From positions 78,277 to 142,276 of the forward strand of contig JADJSH010000018.1 of assembly GCA_016711805.1 (NCBI GenBank): DNA of 64,000 nt. Direction: 5' to 3'. The position numbers and the translations under genes are program-made. This document shows positions 1 to 9,427 of this stretch, piece after piece (position 1 is the first letter of the stretch; each line of letters starts with the position of its first letter). Origin of the DNA: Bacteroidota bacterium. Lineage in GTDB: Bacteria > Bacteroidota > Bacteroidia > B-17B0 > Aurantibacillaceae. The notes beneath the pieces were generated by a model that had not been told where the DNA came from, ran no database searches, and saw only the letters and a program-made list of their open reading frames with translations.

Positions 1-955
1 AGGTTGTTCTAATACTAGAACTTTAGCGGTTACTGTAAATCCATTGCCTAACGTAGCGTCAACTTCTGCAACTATTTGTGCGGGCGCAACGGCAACTATT
101 ACTGCTAGCGGTGCAAGTACTTATAGCTGGAACACAGGAGCAACAACTGCAAACTTAACAGCTAGTCCTGCTTCTAATACAAATTATACAGTAACTGGAA
201 CATCTGCTGCAGGTTGTATTAAAACAACAACGGCTTCTATTACAGTAGGCGCTGCTCCATCTATCTCAGTTAACTCTTCTACTATTTGTGCAGGAGCAAC
301 AGCAACGTTAGCAGCAAGCGGTGTAACAACTTATACTTGGAATACAACTTCGAACGCTACTAGTATTTCTGTGAGTCCTACAAGTACATCAGTGTATACA
401 GTATCTGGTAACTTAACAGGCTGTGCGGTTGGTGCTACTCAAACAGCTACTGTAACGGTTAATACTTTACCAGTAGTAGCAATGGGTACTGTATCAAGCC
501 CTTTATGTGTGGCTAACGCTCCAGTGACATTATCAGGTACACCAACTGGTGGTACTTTCTTAGGAACAGGTGTTGTTGGTAATACATTTGATCCATCAGT
601 ATCTGGACAAGGAACATTTAGTTTACTATATGATTACATGGATGGAAATGGTTGCTCTGCTACCGACACTAAAACTGTAAACGTAAGTTTATGTACTGGT
701 GTTACTGAGTTAACAAGCACTAACATCTCTATTTACCCTAATCCAGCTAGAGATGCTTTCAACGTAATGATGGATGCTTCTTTAATTAATAATACAACTA
801 TTGAATTATATGATGCAATTGGTAAATTAGTAATTGCTGAGAAAGTAGTAAATGTACAAACTACTATCAAAATTGATGCTTTAGCGAAAGGTATTTATAC
901 TGTAAGAATTTTATCTGAAGGTAAACAAGTATCGCAACGTATTATTAAAGAGTAA
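1..955 (+). CDS. C-terminal part of a T9SS-secreted repeat adhesin (5' truncated)
   Basis: The reading frame is open to the left edge, so this is only the end of a larger gene. The visible part has at least two Thr/Ala/Ser-rich Ig/PKD-like repeats with the recurring core ICAGATAT followed by S-TYSWNT or T-TYTWNT, then a further domain. It ends in a type A T9SS sorting domain of about 75 residues: it begins ISIYPNPARD, contains ELYDAIGKL and KGIYTVRI, and ends in a short basic tail. Proteins of this class are exported by Sec, carried over the outer membrane by T9SS and anchored to the cell surface or released. The ligand cannot be inferred. A strong terminator follows immediately. Confidence 0.88.
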   Translation, partial: GCSNTRTLAVTVNPLPNVASTSATICAGATATITASGASTYSWNTGATTANLTASPASNTNYTVTGTSAAGCIKTTTASITVGAAPSISVNSSTICAGATATLAASGVTTYTWNTTSNATSISVSPTSTSVYTVSGNLTGCAVGATQTATVTVNTLPVVAMGTVSSPLCVANAPVTLSGTPTGGTFLGTGVVGNTFDPSVSGQGTFSLLYDYMDGNGCSATDTKTVNVSLCTGVTELTSTNISIYPNPARDAFNVMMDASLINNTTIELYDAIGKLVIAEKVVNVQTTIKIDALAKGIYTVRILSEGKQVSQRIIKE

Positions 956-980
956 TCTTTTAAGTACATTATAAAAATAA

Positions 981-1015
981 AATCCCCGAAGAGATTTCTT
1001 CGGGGATTTTTTGTT
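981..1015 (+). terminator. Rho-independent terminator of the adhesin gene
   Basis: A perfect 12-bp stem (AATCCCCGAAGA paired with TCTTCGGGGATT) with loop GATT is followed by a T-rich tract. It begins 25 bases after the adhesin stop codon. Confidence 0.92.
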
Positions 1016-1044
1016 TTTAATATTATTTTGATTACCTTTTACTA

Positions 1045-1565
1045 ATGAAAAAACGTAAAATAGATTTTCTAATATATACAATCATTGTATTGGTTAGTAT
1101 TAATTTTATGTCATGTAAGAAATATCCTGAAAACAACTTGTGGTTTAAAAATCCTAAGAAGATGTCACCAGTGCATGGATATATTAAAGCTTATACAGTA
1201 AATGGTATTGACAGTTTAGATCTCTTGAATGTATATTATGAGCCAACTATTAAGCATGGATATGGACCATACAATAAAGCGATAAAAGATGTAAAACAGG
1301 AATACTTTGATGTAAGATCATCGAAAAAGGGAATTGCTAATATAAATTGTGATTTATTTTCAGGCTACATAGGCGTAATAACGACTTGGTCAAGCAATAA
1401 AAAAGTATAAATATTCGATCTGGAATTGATTTGGAGTACTATAAACGAAATATTTTTCTTGTTTCTGGTCTGAACTGGGATGTCGTTTATTTAGATAAAA
1501 ATATGAAATCAAAAATTAGAACAATATATAATGGTAATGTTTATGAAATTACATTTGATTTTTGA
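1045..1565 (+). CDS. Putative lipoprotein of unknown function, frameshifted
   Basis: The gene begins with a lipoprotein signal: a basic N-terminus, a hydrophobic stretch, then a lipobox-like SINFMSC with KK after the cysteine. The first frame stops at 1410. The other frame continues without a break from an A6 run at 1399-1404 to a TGA at 1563-1565, encoding an ordinary-looking C-terminus (GIDLEYYKRNIF, then GNVYEITFDF). One missing A would restore a protein of about 173 residues, so this is probably one gene with a sequencing error. No family was recognised. It was probably carried to the periplasmic side of a membrane. Confidence 0.6.
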
Positions 1566-1602
1566 TTTGATAGATTTTATCTGAAATTGAATAATGAATT
1601 TA

Positions 1603-2520
1603 TCACTTCGGTAAATTCTTTTTCTGTCTCAAATACAATACATCACCAATTTTTAATTTATCATCAGCTTTGAGTCTATTCTTTTTGCACAAAGAACTTA
1701 AACGAATACCATGTAATTGAGAAATGGATTTTAAAGTTTCGTTTTTTTGCACTACATGATAAGGCTCCAAAGCTCTACGACGTTTTTTTTCGATGTAAAT
1801 TTTTTGCCCGTATGTGAGTTTATCTGATTTGGAGAGATCGTTGTATTCTAAAATGTCTTCCAACTCAATATTAAAATCATGCGCTATTTTATAAAAAGAA
1901 TCATTATCCTTTGCAATCACAAAACGAATATGGTTAAAACGATAGACTTCGCGTAAAGCTAAATCTGATTTTAAAGCATCGTTTGCAGGCAAACTTTTAT
2001 TAGGAGTGCTTTCAATCGCACTTGCGTTGAGATCTTGTAACTTATAACGTTCAATCAATTCAATCAATCGTTCCGGATATTTTGGATCGGTTGCGTAACC
2101 TGCTTTTTTTAAACCATAACACCAGCCTTTGTAATCGTTTATGGATAATTCAAATAAGGGAGCATAGCGCGAACGCGAAAATAAAAATAAACTATGGTCG
2201 CTATAAGAATCTAATACATTATCATATTTTCTAAAACATTCTCCAGCCGAATCATCATCCATGATATAAGTTTCGCCTCCCCATTCTTTATGGCATTTAA
2301 TACCAAAATGATTGTTGGCGTTTCTGCATAAAGCACTATTTCCATTGCCACTTTCCAACATGCCTTGGGCTAAAGTAATACAAGCTGGTACTTTGTGTAA
2401 GTGCATTTCTTTAATGGCATCATCTTTAAATGCAGCAATATAGTCTTCGGGTGTCATTTTTGTTTGAGCCCGAGAGATGGAAATGATTAGTGTTAATATG
2501 TAGATTAGTTTAAATTTCAT
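1603..2520 (-). CDS. Glucosaminidase (GH73-like) with two LysM domains
   Basis: A short signal peptide ending ISRAQ precedes a glucosaminidase domain at about residues 25-165. This carries the family features LAQGMLESGNG (catalytic Glu), NNHFGIKC, and a C-terminal KKAGYATDPKYPERLI segment. Two LysM-type peptidoglycan-binding domains follow, at about 195-245 and 253-300 (DNDSFYKIAHDFNI, and YHVVQKNETLKSISQLHGI). The expected role is cleavage of the glycan strand of peptidoglycan in the periplasm during growth or division, with LysM holding the enzyme on the wall. The 305-residue length is normal for Bacteroidota members. It lies just downstream of the AlkD-like gene on the same strand. Confidence 0.87.
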   Translation of the reverse strand: MKFKLIYILTLIISISRAQTKMTPEDYIAAFKDDAIKEMHLHKVPACITLAQGMLESGNGNSALCRNANNHFGIKCHKEWGGETYIMDDDSAGECFRKYDNVLDSYSDHSLFLFSRSRYAPLFELSINDYKGWCYGLKKAGYATDPKYPERLIELIERYKLQDLNASAIESTPNKSLPANDALKSDLALREVYRFNHIRFVIAKDNDSFYKIAHDFNIELEDILEYNDLSKSDKLTYGQKIYIEKKRRRALEPYHVVQKNETLKSISQLHGIRLSSLCKKNRLKADDKLKIGDVLYLRQKKNLPK

Positions 2521-2547
2521 TTAGTTTAACCGCAAAGTGCGCTGAGT

Positions 2548-3300
2548 TTATTTCTTTCTCTTTTGTTTTAAAATTAGTTTTTGTTTTTCTGTCATTTTTT
2601 CTAAACAAGTAGTAAAGGCTGTTGGGCTTATGTGTTTAATATTTTCTTCAATAAATTGATAGGTTTGTTTTGGGTACACGTTATAGCTTTCGCGTAAAGT
2701 CCAGCCAACTGCTTTTTGTACAAAATATTCTTTATCGTTTAATAAAGGTGAAACCAATAGTTGAGTTAATTCAAAACTCACATGTTCTTTTTTTGTGCGA
2801 GCGTAATAATATAAGGCTACTAAAGATTGACGGCGTTCCCATAATTTTTTAGAGGAATTCCATTTTTTAATAATAGCAAGTATTTCTTCTTGAGTGCTTT
2901 TATCTTCAATTAATCTGCTAATGAATTTTGATAAACTATCCGAATGCGCCCAATTGTCAACGTGTTTTACCCATTGAGGCAAATGTTTTAATTGAGTTTT
3001 TAAAGGAATGTGTTTGTGATGTTTATCTAAAAAAATGAAAGCTAAGTTTTTTGCTTCGAAAATAGCACTTTGAGTATAAATCTGATGATAGACTAAAAAG
3101 GTTTGTTCTTTTTGTTCCGAATAGAAACTAAAACCTTTTTTGTGAGCATCTACTTGCGCTTTGCTTACCATACCAAGCACATTTAAATTGGTGCCAATGT
3201 ATTTTTTTAGCTTAGCCGCTTTTTCTTTATCATTTTTTATTGATAAACGGTTTAGGGTATCTTCTACTTCTTTGGTATATTTGTTTATAGCAGATTTCAT
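2548..3300 (-). CDS. DNA alkylation repair protein, AlkD-like (HEAT repeats)
   Basis: This 250-residue all-helical protein matches the AlkD/DNA alkylation repair family (PF08713). It shows HVDNWAHSDSLS, LWERRQSLVALYYYAR and YFVQKAVGWTLRE, which contain the conserved Trp, Asp and Arg residues lining the DNA-binding groove of this glycosylase family. The known role is excision of alkylated bases such as 3- or 7-methylpurines. A Lys-rich tail ends the protein. The start lies 24 bases from the divergent prolyl oligopeptidase gene, so their promoters must overlap the neighbouring coding regions. Confidence 0.82.
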   Translation of the reverse strand: MKSAINKYTKEVEDTLNRLSIKNDKEKAAKLKKYIGTNLNVLGMVSKAQVDAHKKGFSFYSEQKEQTFLVYHQIYTQSAIFEAKNLAFIFLDKHHKHIPLKTQLKHLPQWVKHVDNWAHSDSLSKFISRLIEDKSTQEEILAIIKKWNSSKKLWERRQSLVALYYYARTKKEHVSFELTQLLVSPLLNDKEYFVQKAVGWTLRESYNVYPKQTYQFIEENIKHISPTAFTTCLEKMTEKQKLILKQKRKK

Positions 3301-3324
3301 TTAATTCTACCAAAAGTAACGACT

Positions 3325-5430
3325 ATGAGCGCATCAAAAGCAGTTTTATTTAGCCTTCTATTCACAATTTTGTGTTTAAATACATTTAGTCAAATTAGCT
3401 ATCCCGAAACTAAAGTGGTGAAACAAGTAGATGATTATCATGGTGTTAAAGTAGAAGATCCTTATCGTTGGCTAGAAGATGATCATTCTGCAGAAACAAA
3501 GGCTTGGGTGGAAAGTGAAAATAAAACCACTAACCAGTATTTATCTCAAATTACTTACAGAGAAAAAGTGAAACAAAGATTGACGGAATTATGGAACTAT
3601 GAAAAAATGAGTACAATCTTTAAAAAAGGAAAATTGTTTTTTTCTTTCCGAAATAATGGCTTGCAAAATCAATCGGTATTTTATTCTCAAGCTTCTTTAA
3701 TAGATGAACCTACAGTTGTTTTAGATCCTAATATTTTATCAAAAGACGGCACTACTTCCTTAAGCGGCACATCTATAAGTAAAGACGGCACTTATTTAGC
3801 CTATGGCATTTCTAAAGCTGGAAGTGATTGGGTTGAGATTCATGTAAAAAATATCGCAACCAAAGAAGATTTAAAAGATGTGATTCAATGGGTAAAGTTT
3901 TCTGACATATCTTGGAAGGGAAATGGTTTTTATTATAGCCGTTACGATGCACCAAATGATGAAAAAGCCTTTACGCAAAAAAATGAATTTCACAAGGTGT
4001 ATTATCACACATTAGGAAACAACCAAAGTGAAGATGAATTGGTATATGAAGATAAAACTCATGCTAACAGAAATTTTTCGGCACAGGTTACTCATGATGA
4101 AAGTTATTTGGTGATTTATGGCAGTGAAAGCACTAGTGGACAAAGCTTGGTAATTAAGGATTTATCGAATCCACAAAACAAATTCGTTCCTATTGTTACC
4201 AATTTTGATAATGAATATAGTGTAGTTGAAAATATTGGCAATCAATTTTATGTATTTACAAATTATAAAGCACCACGGTACCGACTAGTAAAAGTAAGTT
4301 TAAATAACCCTGCTCAGGATAACTGGGAAAATGTTTTAGCTGAACAAAAAGATTTATTGGAAGGCGTGTCGTTTTGCGGAAATAAAATTATTTCTAATTA
4401 TTTAAAGAATGTGTCTTCTAAATTATTCGTACATGCCATTACAGGAAAATTAGAAAAGGAAATTCAGCTACCAGGCATTTGTAAAGTCAACGGCGTTAAC
4501 TCTTCGCGAGAAGATGAGTTTGCTTTTTATAGTACAGTATCATTTACGAGTCCTGAAGAAATTTATTTTTATGATATGAGAGCGGGAGTTAGCAGACGAA
4601 TTTTTAAACCTAATAGTTCTTTTAATTCTGCTGAATTTGAAACCAAGCAAGTGTTTTATAAAAGTAAAGATGGCACTAATGTGTCGATGTTTATTACTCA
4701 TAAAAAAGGAATTGCGTTAAATGGTAATAATCCATGTTTCGTTTTTGGTTATGGTGGTTTTAATATTTCATATACTCCCGAATTTAGAATTGATAGAGCT
4801 GTATTTTTAGAAGCAGGTGGCATTTATTGTGTACCTAATTTACGCGGCGGTGGCGAGTATGGTGAGGAATGGCACATGAATGGCACGAAATGTAAAAAGC
4901 AAAATGTATTTGATGATTTTATAGCAGCATGCGACTATTTAGTTGAAATTAAATATACTTCGCATGATAAATTAGCGATACATGGCCGCAGTAATGGCGG
5001 TTTATTAATTGGAGCAGTCATGACTCAACGCCCTGATATTGCAAAGGTGGCTATACCAACTGTTGGCGTGTTAGATATGTTGAGGTTTCATTTATTTACG
5101 ATTGGCAGAGCCTGGAGTGTTGATTATGGAAATAGCGAGAGCAAAGAAGAGTTTGATTGTTTATATAAATACTCGCCTTTACATAATCTTAAAAAAGCAA
5201 ACTATCCCGCGACACTTATTTTAACTGGTGATCATGACGATAGAGTAGTGCCAGCACATTCATTTAAATTTGCGGCTACATTACAAAAAGCAAATATTGG
5301 AACTGATCCCACATTAATTAGAATAGATGTAAATGCAGGGCATGGAGCAGGAAAACCAACAGATAAGCAAATTGCAGAGTTTGCTGATATGTGGAGTTTT
5401 GTGTTTTTTAATTTAGGAATGAGTTATTAA
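3325..5430 (+). CDS. Prolyl oligopeptidase family serine peptidase (S9A)
   Basis: The 701-residue protein has a signal peptide (about 1-22, ending LNTFSQ), so it is periplasmic or exported. The N-terminal motif YHGVKVEDPYRWLEDD is diagnostic of the S9A family. A seven-bladed propeller region follows, then an alpha/beta-hydrolase domain. Catalytic residues are visible: Ser556 in GRSNGG (the family more often has GGSNGG), an Asp within GDHDDRVVP at about 636-644, and His673 in NAGHGAG. It cleaves peptides after proline. Length matches the family and the frame is intact. Confidence 0.93.
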   Translation: MSASKAVLFSLLFTILCLNTFSQISYPETKVVKQVDDYHGVKVEDPYRWLEDDHSAETKAWVESENKTTNQYLSQITYREKVKQRLTELWNYEKMSTIFKKGKLFFSFRNNGLQNQSVFYSQASLIDEPTVVLDPNILSKDGTTSLSGTSISKDGTYLAYGISKAGSDWVEIHVKNIATKEDLKDVIQWVKFSDISWKGNGFYYSRYDAPNDEKAFTQKNEFHKVYYHTLGNNQSEDELVYEDKTHANRNFSAQVTHDESYLVIYGSESTSGQSLVIKDLSNPQNKFVPIVTNFDNEYSVVENIGNQFYVFTNYKAPRYRLVKVSLNNPAQDNWENVLAEQKDLLEGVSFCGNKIISNYLKNVSSKLFVHAITGKLEKEIQLPGICKVNGVNSSREDEFAFYSTVSFTSPEEIYFYDMRAGVSRRIFKPNSSFNSAEFETKQVFYKSKDGTNVSMFITHKKGIALNGNNPCFVFGYGGFNISYTPEFRIDRAVFLEAGGIYCVPNLRGGGEYGEEWHMNGTKCKKQNVFDDFIAACDYLVEIKYTSHDKLAIHGRSNGGLLIGAVMTQRPDIAKVAIPTVGVLDMLRFHLFTIGRAWSVDYGNSESKEEFDCLYKYSPLHNLKKANYPATLILTGDHDDRVVPAHSFKFAATLQKANIGTDPTLIRIDVNAGHGAGKPTDKQIAEFADMWSFVFFNLGMSY

Positions 5431-5557
5431 AAATTAATAGCACACGGAGTTGACTGATGTTACCGATTAATGCGGATTTTTTTGACCGTATCACTTGTAC
5501 TTTATGTTTTGAAATCTGTGGTAATCTGTTTTATCTGCTTAATCCGTGTCCCTATTT
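5431..5557. repeat. Dispersed intergenic repeat-like spacer
   Basis: The spacer carries internally repetitive text of the kind AATCTGTGGTAATCTGTTTT then TTAATCCGTGTCC. This style of spacer recurs in many Bacteroidota genomes. No ORF or clear terminator hairpin was found. Only one copy is present here, so calling it dispersed rests on general knowledge. Confidence 0.4.
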
Positions 5558-6453
5558 CTAGAAACCATAGCCTTTAAAATCTCTTTTAAATTCAGCAGCT
5601 GGAATAGGTTTGTTGACTTCTAAATTAAAAAAGTCGTAGGTTTCAAATAAGCCAACTTCATCATAAATACTAACGCTTATTGGAAGCATGGTTTTTTCAT
5701 CGACATAAAACACGGCTTTCTTACAATAAAATGTAGGAATTTTAATTGTAGAGCCTTCTTTTAAATAGCCATAATCATCATATAACTTATTTTTACTACG
5801 TACCATATAATCATTCACTGTCAATTTTCCTGCAATACTCGAAACGGTTTCTTTGTTTTGTACAATATAATCGCGATACGAAAAATCAACATTTTCGTAA
5901 ATTAATAAATGGCAGTTCATTTTGTTTTTCTCCACTTTTCCAGCATAAGTTAAATGCTTTGCGATTTGATCTTTTTCTTTACTAAGGGCAACAGCAATGG
6001 TTCTCGCTGCAAAATCAAACCCAATATCTAAAATTGTAAAGTGTTGATTTTTTCGCATTAAATTTCCTCTAGGGTCTAAACTCATAGTGAAATAAGGAAA
6101 ACATGGGGTTTAACCAATGCTTTACCGCCTAGTTCGCCTTCATTATAAAGTACTTCTAATTTATTTTGCGTATTTACAAAATAAGATCTTCGAGGATGGC
6201 ATTGTAATTTAACAATTGTACTGGCAGTTGCATAACCACTTTCGATACGTTCTATCGATCTCATGTTATAACGGAGATAAGTAACTTTTTTCGCCGAATC
6301 AAGCATGTCGGTAATCAGTTTAAAGTCTTTAAAATGTTCGTGAGAAACTTCTTTTTGATTATCTCCTAAATGACGTTTCACATATTTCTTAGAATGCTGT
6401 GAAAAAGCATTGTTTGAAACAACTATTAATAAAATAAAAACGTATTTATACAT
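5558..6453 (-). CDS. DUF1571 family periplasmic protein, split by a frameshift
   Basis: Two overlapping minus-strand fragments (6453-6082 and 6085-5558) are one gene. The first has a signal peptide (ending NNAFSQ) and the body of the protein up to GGKALVKPHVF. The second resumes with MSLDPRGNLMRKNQHFTI. Adding one base in the run near 6095-6104 would read ALVKPHVFPYFTMSLDP, the junction expected in DUF1571 proteins. The merged protein is about 297 residues. The C-terminal half has IYDEVGLFETYDFFNLEVN, resembling proteins that fold like lipoprotein carriers. Function is unknown. The split is most likely a sequencing error. Confidence 0.68.
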
Positions 6454-6539
6454 GTTTACGAAGATAAGCTTCGCTTAAGATATTACAAACAATGTTTACA
6501 GATTTTCGTAATTTAGTGGAAAATTTTAACAGATATTAT

Positions 6540-7286
6540 ATGAACCCTATTTTGGGAATAATTCCCGCACGTTATGCCTCTAGTCGTTTTCCTGGAAAAC
6601 CGTTAATTGATATATTAGGTAAAAGTATGATTCAGAGAGTTTACGAACAAGCTATAAAATCTGCTTTACTAACTGATGTTGTTGTGGCTACTGACGACGA
6701 GCGAATTTTTAGGCATGTAGAGTCTTTTGGAGGTAAAGTCGTATATACAAAAGAAAATCATCCTAGTGGGACAGATAGATGCTTTGAAGCTTTTCAAAAA
6801 ATTGAAGATGATTTTGAATATGTGATTAATATACAAGGTGATGAACCTTTTATCGACCCCACTCAAATTGATTTACTCTGCGAAGTGTGCACTGGAACTA
6901 CCGAATTAGCTACTTTGATGATTCCAGTAGATTCACACGAAGTATTATTTGATTTAGGTGAAGTGAAAATAACTTTAAATAAAGAGATGGAAGCTTTATA
7001 TTTTAGTAGAATGGTGATTCCATTTATTAAAGGAAAACCTCAAGAAGAATGGCACAAACACCATCCTTATTTTCGACATGTTGGAATGTATGCATATAGA
7101 ACGGATGTGTTAGAGCAAATTACTCAACTTCAACCTTCTTCTTTAGAAAACGCGGAATCGTTGGAGCAGTTGCGTTGGTTAGAAAATGGGTTTAAAGTAA
7201 AATGTGTGGTGACTGATTTTGATAGTCATTGTATTGATACCCCAGAAGATATTGAAAAAGTAATACGATTAATGAATATAAAATAA
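6540..7286 (+). CDS. kdsB: 3-deoxy-manno-octulosonate cytidylyltransferase
   Basis: KdsB transfers CMP from CTP to Kdo, activating it for LPS inner-core synthesis in the cytoplasm. The N-terminus reads ILGIIPARYASSRFPGKPL, the standard KdsB signature. INIQGDEPFIDP (metal and sugar binding) and FRHVGMYAYR also match. I chose the ATG at 6540 because the signature then begins at residue 3, as in the family; the frame extends upstream to 6492, but those 16 residues look non-homologous. The protein is 248 residues, normal for the family. Its stop codon overlaps the aroK start (TAATG), so the two are co-translated. Confidence 0.93.
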   Translation: MNPILGIIPARYASSRFPGKPLIDILGKSMIQRVYEQAIKSALLTDVVVATDDERIFRHVESFGGKVVYTKENHPSGTDRCFEAFQKIEDDFEYVINIQGDEPFIDPTQIDLLCEVCTGTTELATLMIPVDSHEVLFDLGEVKITLNKEMEALYFSRMVIPFIKGKPQEEWHKHHPYFRHVGMYAYRTDVLEQITQLQPSSLENAESLEQLRWLENGFKVKCVVTDFDSHCIDTPEDIEKVIRLMNIK

Positions 7287-7810
7287 TGCAAGAGAAAAAA
7301 TTATTATTTATATGTGGTTTTATGGGTTGCGGAAAAACAACTCAAGGAAAAAAACTAGCGAAAGAACTAGGTTATTATTTTATTGATTTAGATGATTACA
7401 TCTCAGATCAATATGATAAAACCATTACTGATTTATTTCAGGAAGTTGGTGAAGAAGAATTTAGGAAAATTGAAACCAAGGCTTTGCAAGAATGCATCAA
7501 CGATAATGTAAAAGCATTTATTGCAACAGGCGGTGGAACACCATGCTTCAATGATAATCTAAAATTAATGAAAGATAACGGCAAATTGATTTATTTAAAA
7601 ATGAGTCCTGAAGCTTTATATCAGAGATTGTTTAATGCTAAACAAGACAGACCATTGATTAGAGATAAAGCCAATGAAGAGATGTTGCTTTACATCGAAA
7701 ATCTTTTAAAAGTTAGAGAAGAGTTTTATAATCAGGCAGATGTTATTACTAGCGGAGTAACTGTTGATATTGAGGCATTGAAGAATGAAGTTTTAAAACA
7801 TATTGCATAA
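7286..7810 (+). CDS. aroK: Shikimate kinase
   Basis: The 174-residue P-loop kinase phosphorylates shikimate in aromatic amino acid synthesis. Visible are the Walker A motif GFMGCGKTT at about residues 11-19, the shikimate-binding FIDLDDYI, FRKIETKAL, the ATGGGTPC glycine motif, and the lid arginine in QDRPLI. Start and stop are clean. It overlaps kdsB by one base and is followed after three bases by the Ntox23-like gene, so the three probably form an operon. Confidence 0.9.
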   Translation: MQEKKLLFICGFMGCGKTTQGKKLAKELGYYFIDLDDYISDQYDKTITDLFQEVGEEEFRKIETKALQECINDNVKAFIATGGGTPCFNDNLKLMKDNGKLIYLKMSPEALYQRLFNAKQDRPLIRDKANEEMLLYIENLLKVREEFYNQADVITSGVTVDIEALKNEVLKHIA

Positions 7811-7813
7811 TAC

Positions 7814-8707
7814 ATGAACAGAATAAAATGTAGTATTATTTTAATAATAGGATTTTATTCTACCATGCTTTCTCAATTGCAATTGGAAAAGCATTATGGT
7901 TTTAATATTGGTTTTGTAAGTGCAATAGGCACTCATTTTCAACGTTTCGGAATTGTTTTTCAAGGATACGGTGCGTATAATTTTGCGCAAATTAATGCGT
8001 CGTTTAGAGTGTATGATAATTTTAAAAATCTTGGACCTGAAGGCGAACATACCGAGTTTAATGCAGCTTTGGGATTTTGCATAGGATACGGAGCTAAAAC
8101 AACGGAAAAGAATTTATTTATGAGTTCTATTAGCAACCAAACCGGCTATAAAAATTCAGTGGCTTATAGTTACAATATTTGGCGCAATAAAGTAAAAACT
8201 TCCCAGGTAACAGGAATTATCGCATTTCAGTTTAACCACTTTTCAATTATATCCGAAAATGATATCCTAGCTAAACCAATATTAGATAGATTTAGAACGG
8301 GCGCGATGTTGCTACAGTATCAAACCAAGGAATTTCAATATGCAATAAACGCTACGATGTGGACAGGTCAATTAGGTAACATCGTTAAAAATGATTCTTT
8401 GTTTCCAGGTCATGGATATATTAACACCGAAGGTGGGTTGTATCAAAATTTATCACATGGTTTATTAAGTGCGCAAGTGAAATGGGCTAATGAATATGGA
8501 CAATATTTGCAGGCCAATGCCGGCATGGATTCCGAAAAAATTAGAAACGCATTACAAAATAAAGCTTTGCATGATGTGTTGCCTAAAAATTATCACATGC
8601 CGATGATTGATACAGCGGGGAATCAATACTTGTATCGTCCTGAACAAAAAATTAAAAAAGCGAAATTGTACTTAAATGGCTATACAAATGCCAATGTTTT
8701 TTATTAA
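7814..8707 (+). CDS. Polymorphic toxin type 23 (Ntox23)-like secreted protein
   Basis: A signal peptide (about 1-20, ending STMLSQ) is followed by a Gly/Tyr/Phe-rich body with alternating short hydrophobic strands, as in an outer-membrane or barrel-like protein. The C-terminal part matches what I recall of the Ntox23 family (PF15528): GMDSEKIRNALQNKALHD, then YHMPMIDTAGNQYLYRPEQK, and a terminal NANVFY. Despite the name, these proteins are common in Bacteroidota as stand-alone genes with no delivery module. No immunity gene is obvious here, so toxicity is unproven. The gene immediately follows aroK. Confidence 0.55.
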   Translation: MNRIKCSIILIIGFYSTMLSQLQLEKHYGFNIGFVSAIGTHFQRFGIVFQGYGAYNFAQINASFRVYDNFKNLGPEGEHTEFNAALGFCIGYGAKTTEKNLFMSSISNQTGYKNSVAYSYNIWRNKVKTSQVTGIIAFQFNHFSIISENDILAKPILDRFRTGAMLLQYQTKEFQYAINATMWTGQLGNIVKNDSLFPGHGYINTEGGLYQNLSHGLLSAQVKWANEYGQYLQANAGMDSEKIRNALQNKALHDVLPKNYHMPMIDTAGNQYLYRPEQKIKKAKLYLNGYTNANVFY

Positions 8708-8731
8708 TTTAGATAAAATTTATTTCAGGAA

Positions 8732-9427
8732 ATGATCATAAAAAAAGTATATTTTGCATTGGGATTATTAATTCTATTTTTTTTAAATGCTTGTAAAAAG
8801 GATACTATTAACGAACCTGAAATACCCGAGGAAATTCCTACGGCAGTAACATATCCTAATTACTCAAATTTAAAAATTGGTAATTATTGGATTTATCAAC
8901 GTTTTGAGTTAGATGGTTCTGGAGGTGAAACTGCTTTAGCTATTATAGATAGTTGTTTTATAGAAAAGGATACACTAATAAATGGTAATACATATTTTAA
9001 ATATGTATCGCCGAATTTTGGTGTTAACATTAGCCCTTCTGTTAATACTCCATTTGTGGCAGAATTTTTTAGAGATTCCTTGAGTTATATTGTTTCAAGT
9101 ATGGGACGAATCGAATTTTCTTCACAAGATTTTACGACTATTTTTTATTCTTTTTACGGTGTAGCAGGGCCAAATGATACTGTTTGTAGAGCTGAAGCCC
9201 AAATGAAAGATCAAAATATAAGTATTACTACACCAGCAGGTACTTTTGTAACTTCAAACTTTAAAGAAACTCAATACATGTATCCTAATTATACGATGAA
9301 TGGTGCAATAAAATATAGAAGTCGAAGATATGCTGAAAATGTTGGTAAAATTACACAAGACTGGTATCTGTTTTCTCAGGTACCTACAAGATGGGAAAGA
9401 AGACTAATACGTTATCACTTAAATTAA
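8732..9427 (+). CDS. Putative lipoprotein of unknown function
   Basis: The N-terminus is a lipoprotein signal with lipobox LNAC followed by KK, so the mature protein would be lipid-anchored in the envelope. An acidic linker (NEPEIPEEIP) precedes a soluble domain rich in beta structure, including GNYWIYQRFELDGSG and, near the end, NVGKITQDWYLF. Proteins of this shape are common in Bacteroidota, but no function is recognised. The stop overlaps by four bases the 3' end of the convergent GH3 gene, and there is no terminator between them. Confidence 0.72.
   Translation: MIIKKVYFALGLLILFFLNACKKDTINEPEIPEEIPTAVTYPNYSNLKIGNYWIYQRFELDGSGGETALAIIDSCFIEKDTLINGNTYFKYVSPNFGVNISPSVNTPFVAEFFRDSLSYIVSSMGRIEFSSQDFTTIFYSFYGVAGPNDTVCRAEAQMKDQNISITTPAGTFVTSNFKETQYMYPNYTMNGAIKYRSRRYAENVGKITQDWYLFSQVPTRWERRLIRYHLN

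Noticed and set aside
1..720. Repeat or CRISPR-like array at the left edge
   Set aside because: Periodicity comes from protein repeats of an adhesin; there are no identical short repeats with unique spacers.
6492..6539. Upstream start of kdsB
   Set aside because: The extra 16 residues do not match the family; the ATG at 6540 gives the normal N-terminus.
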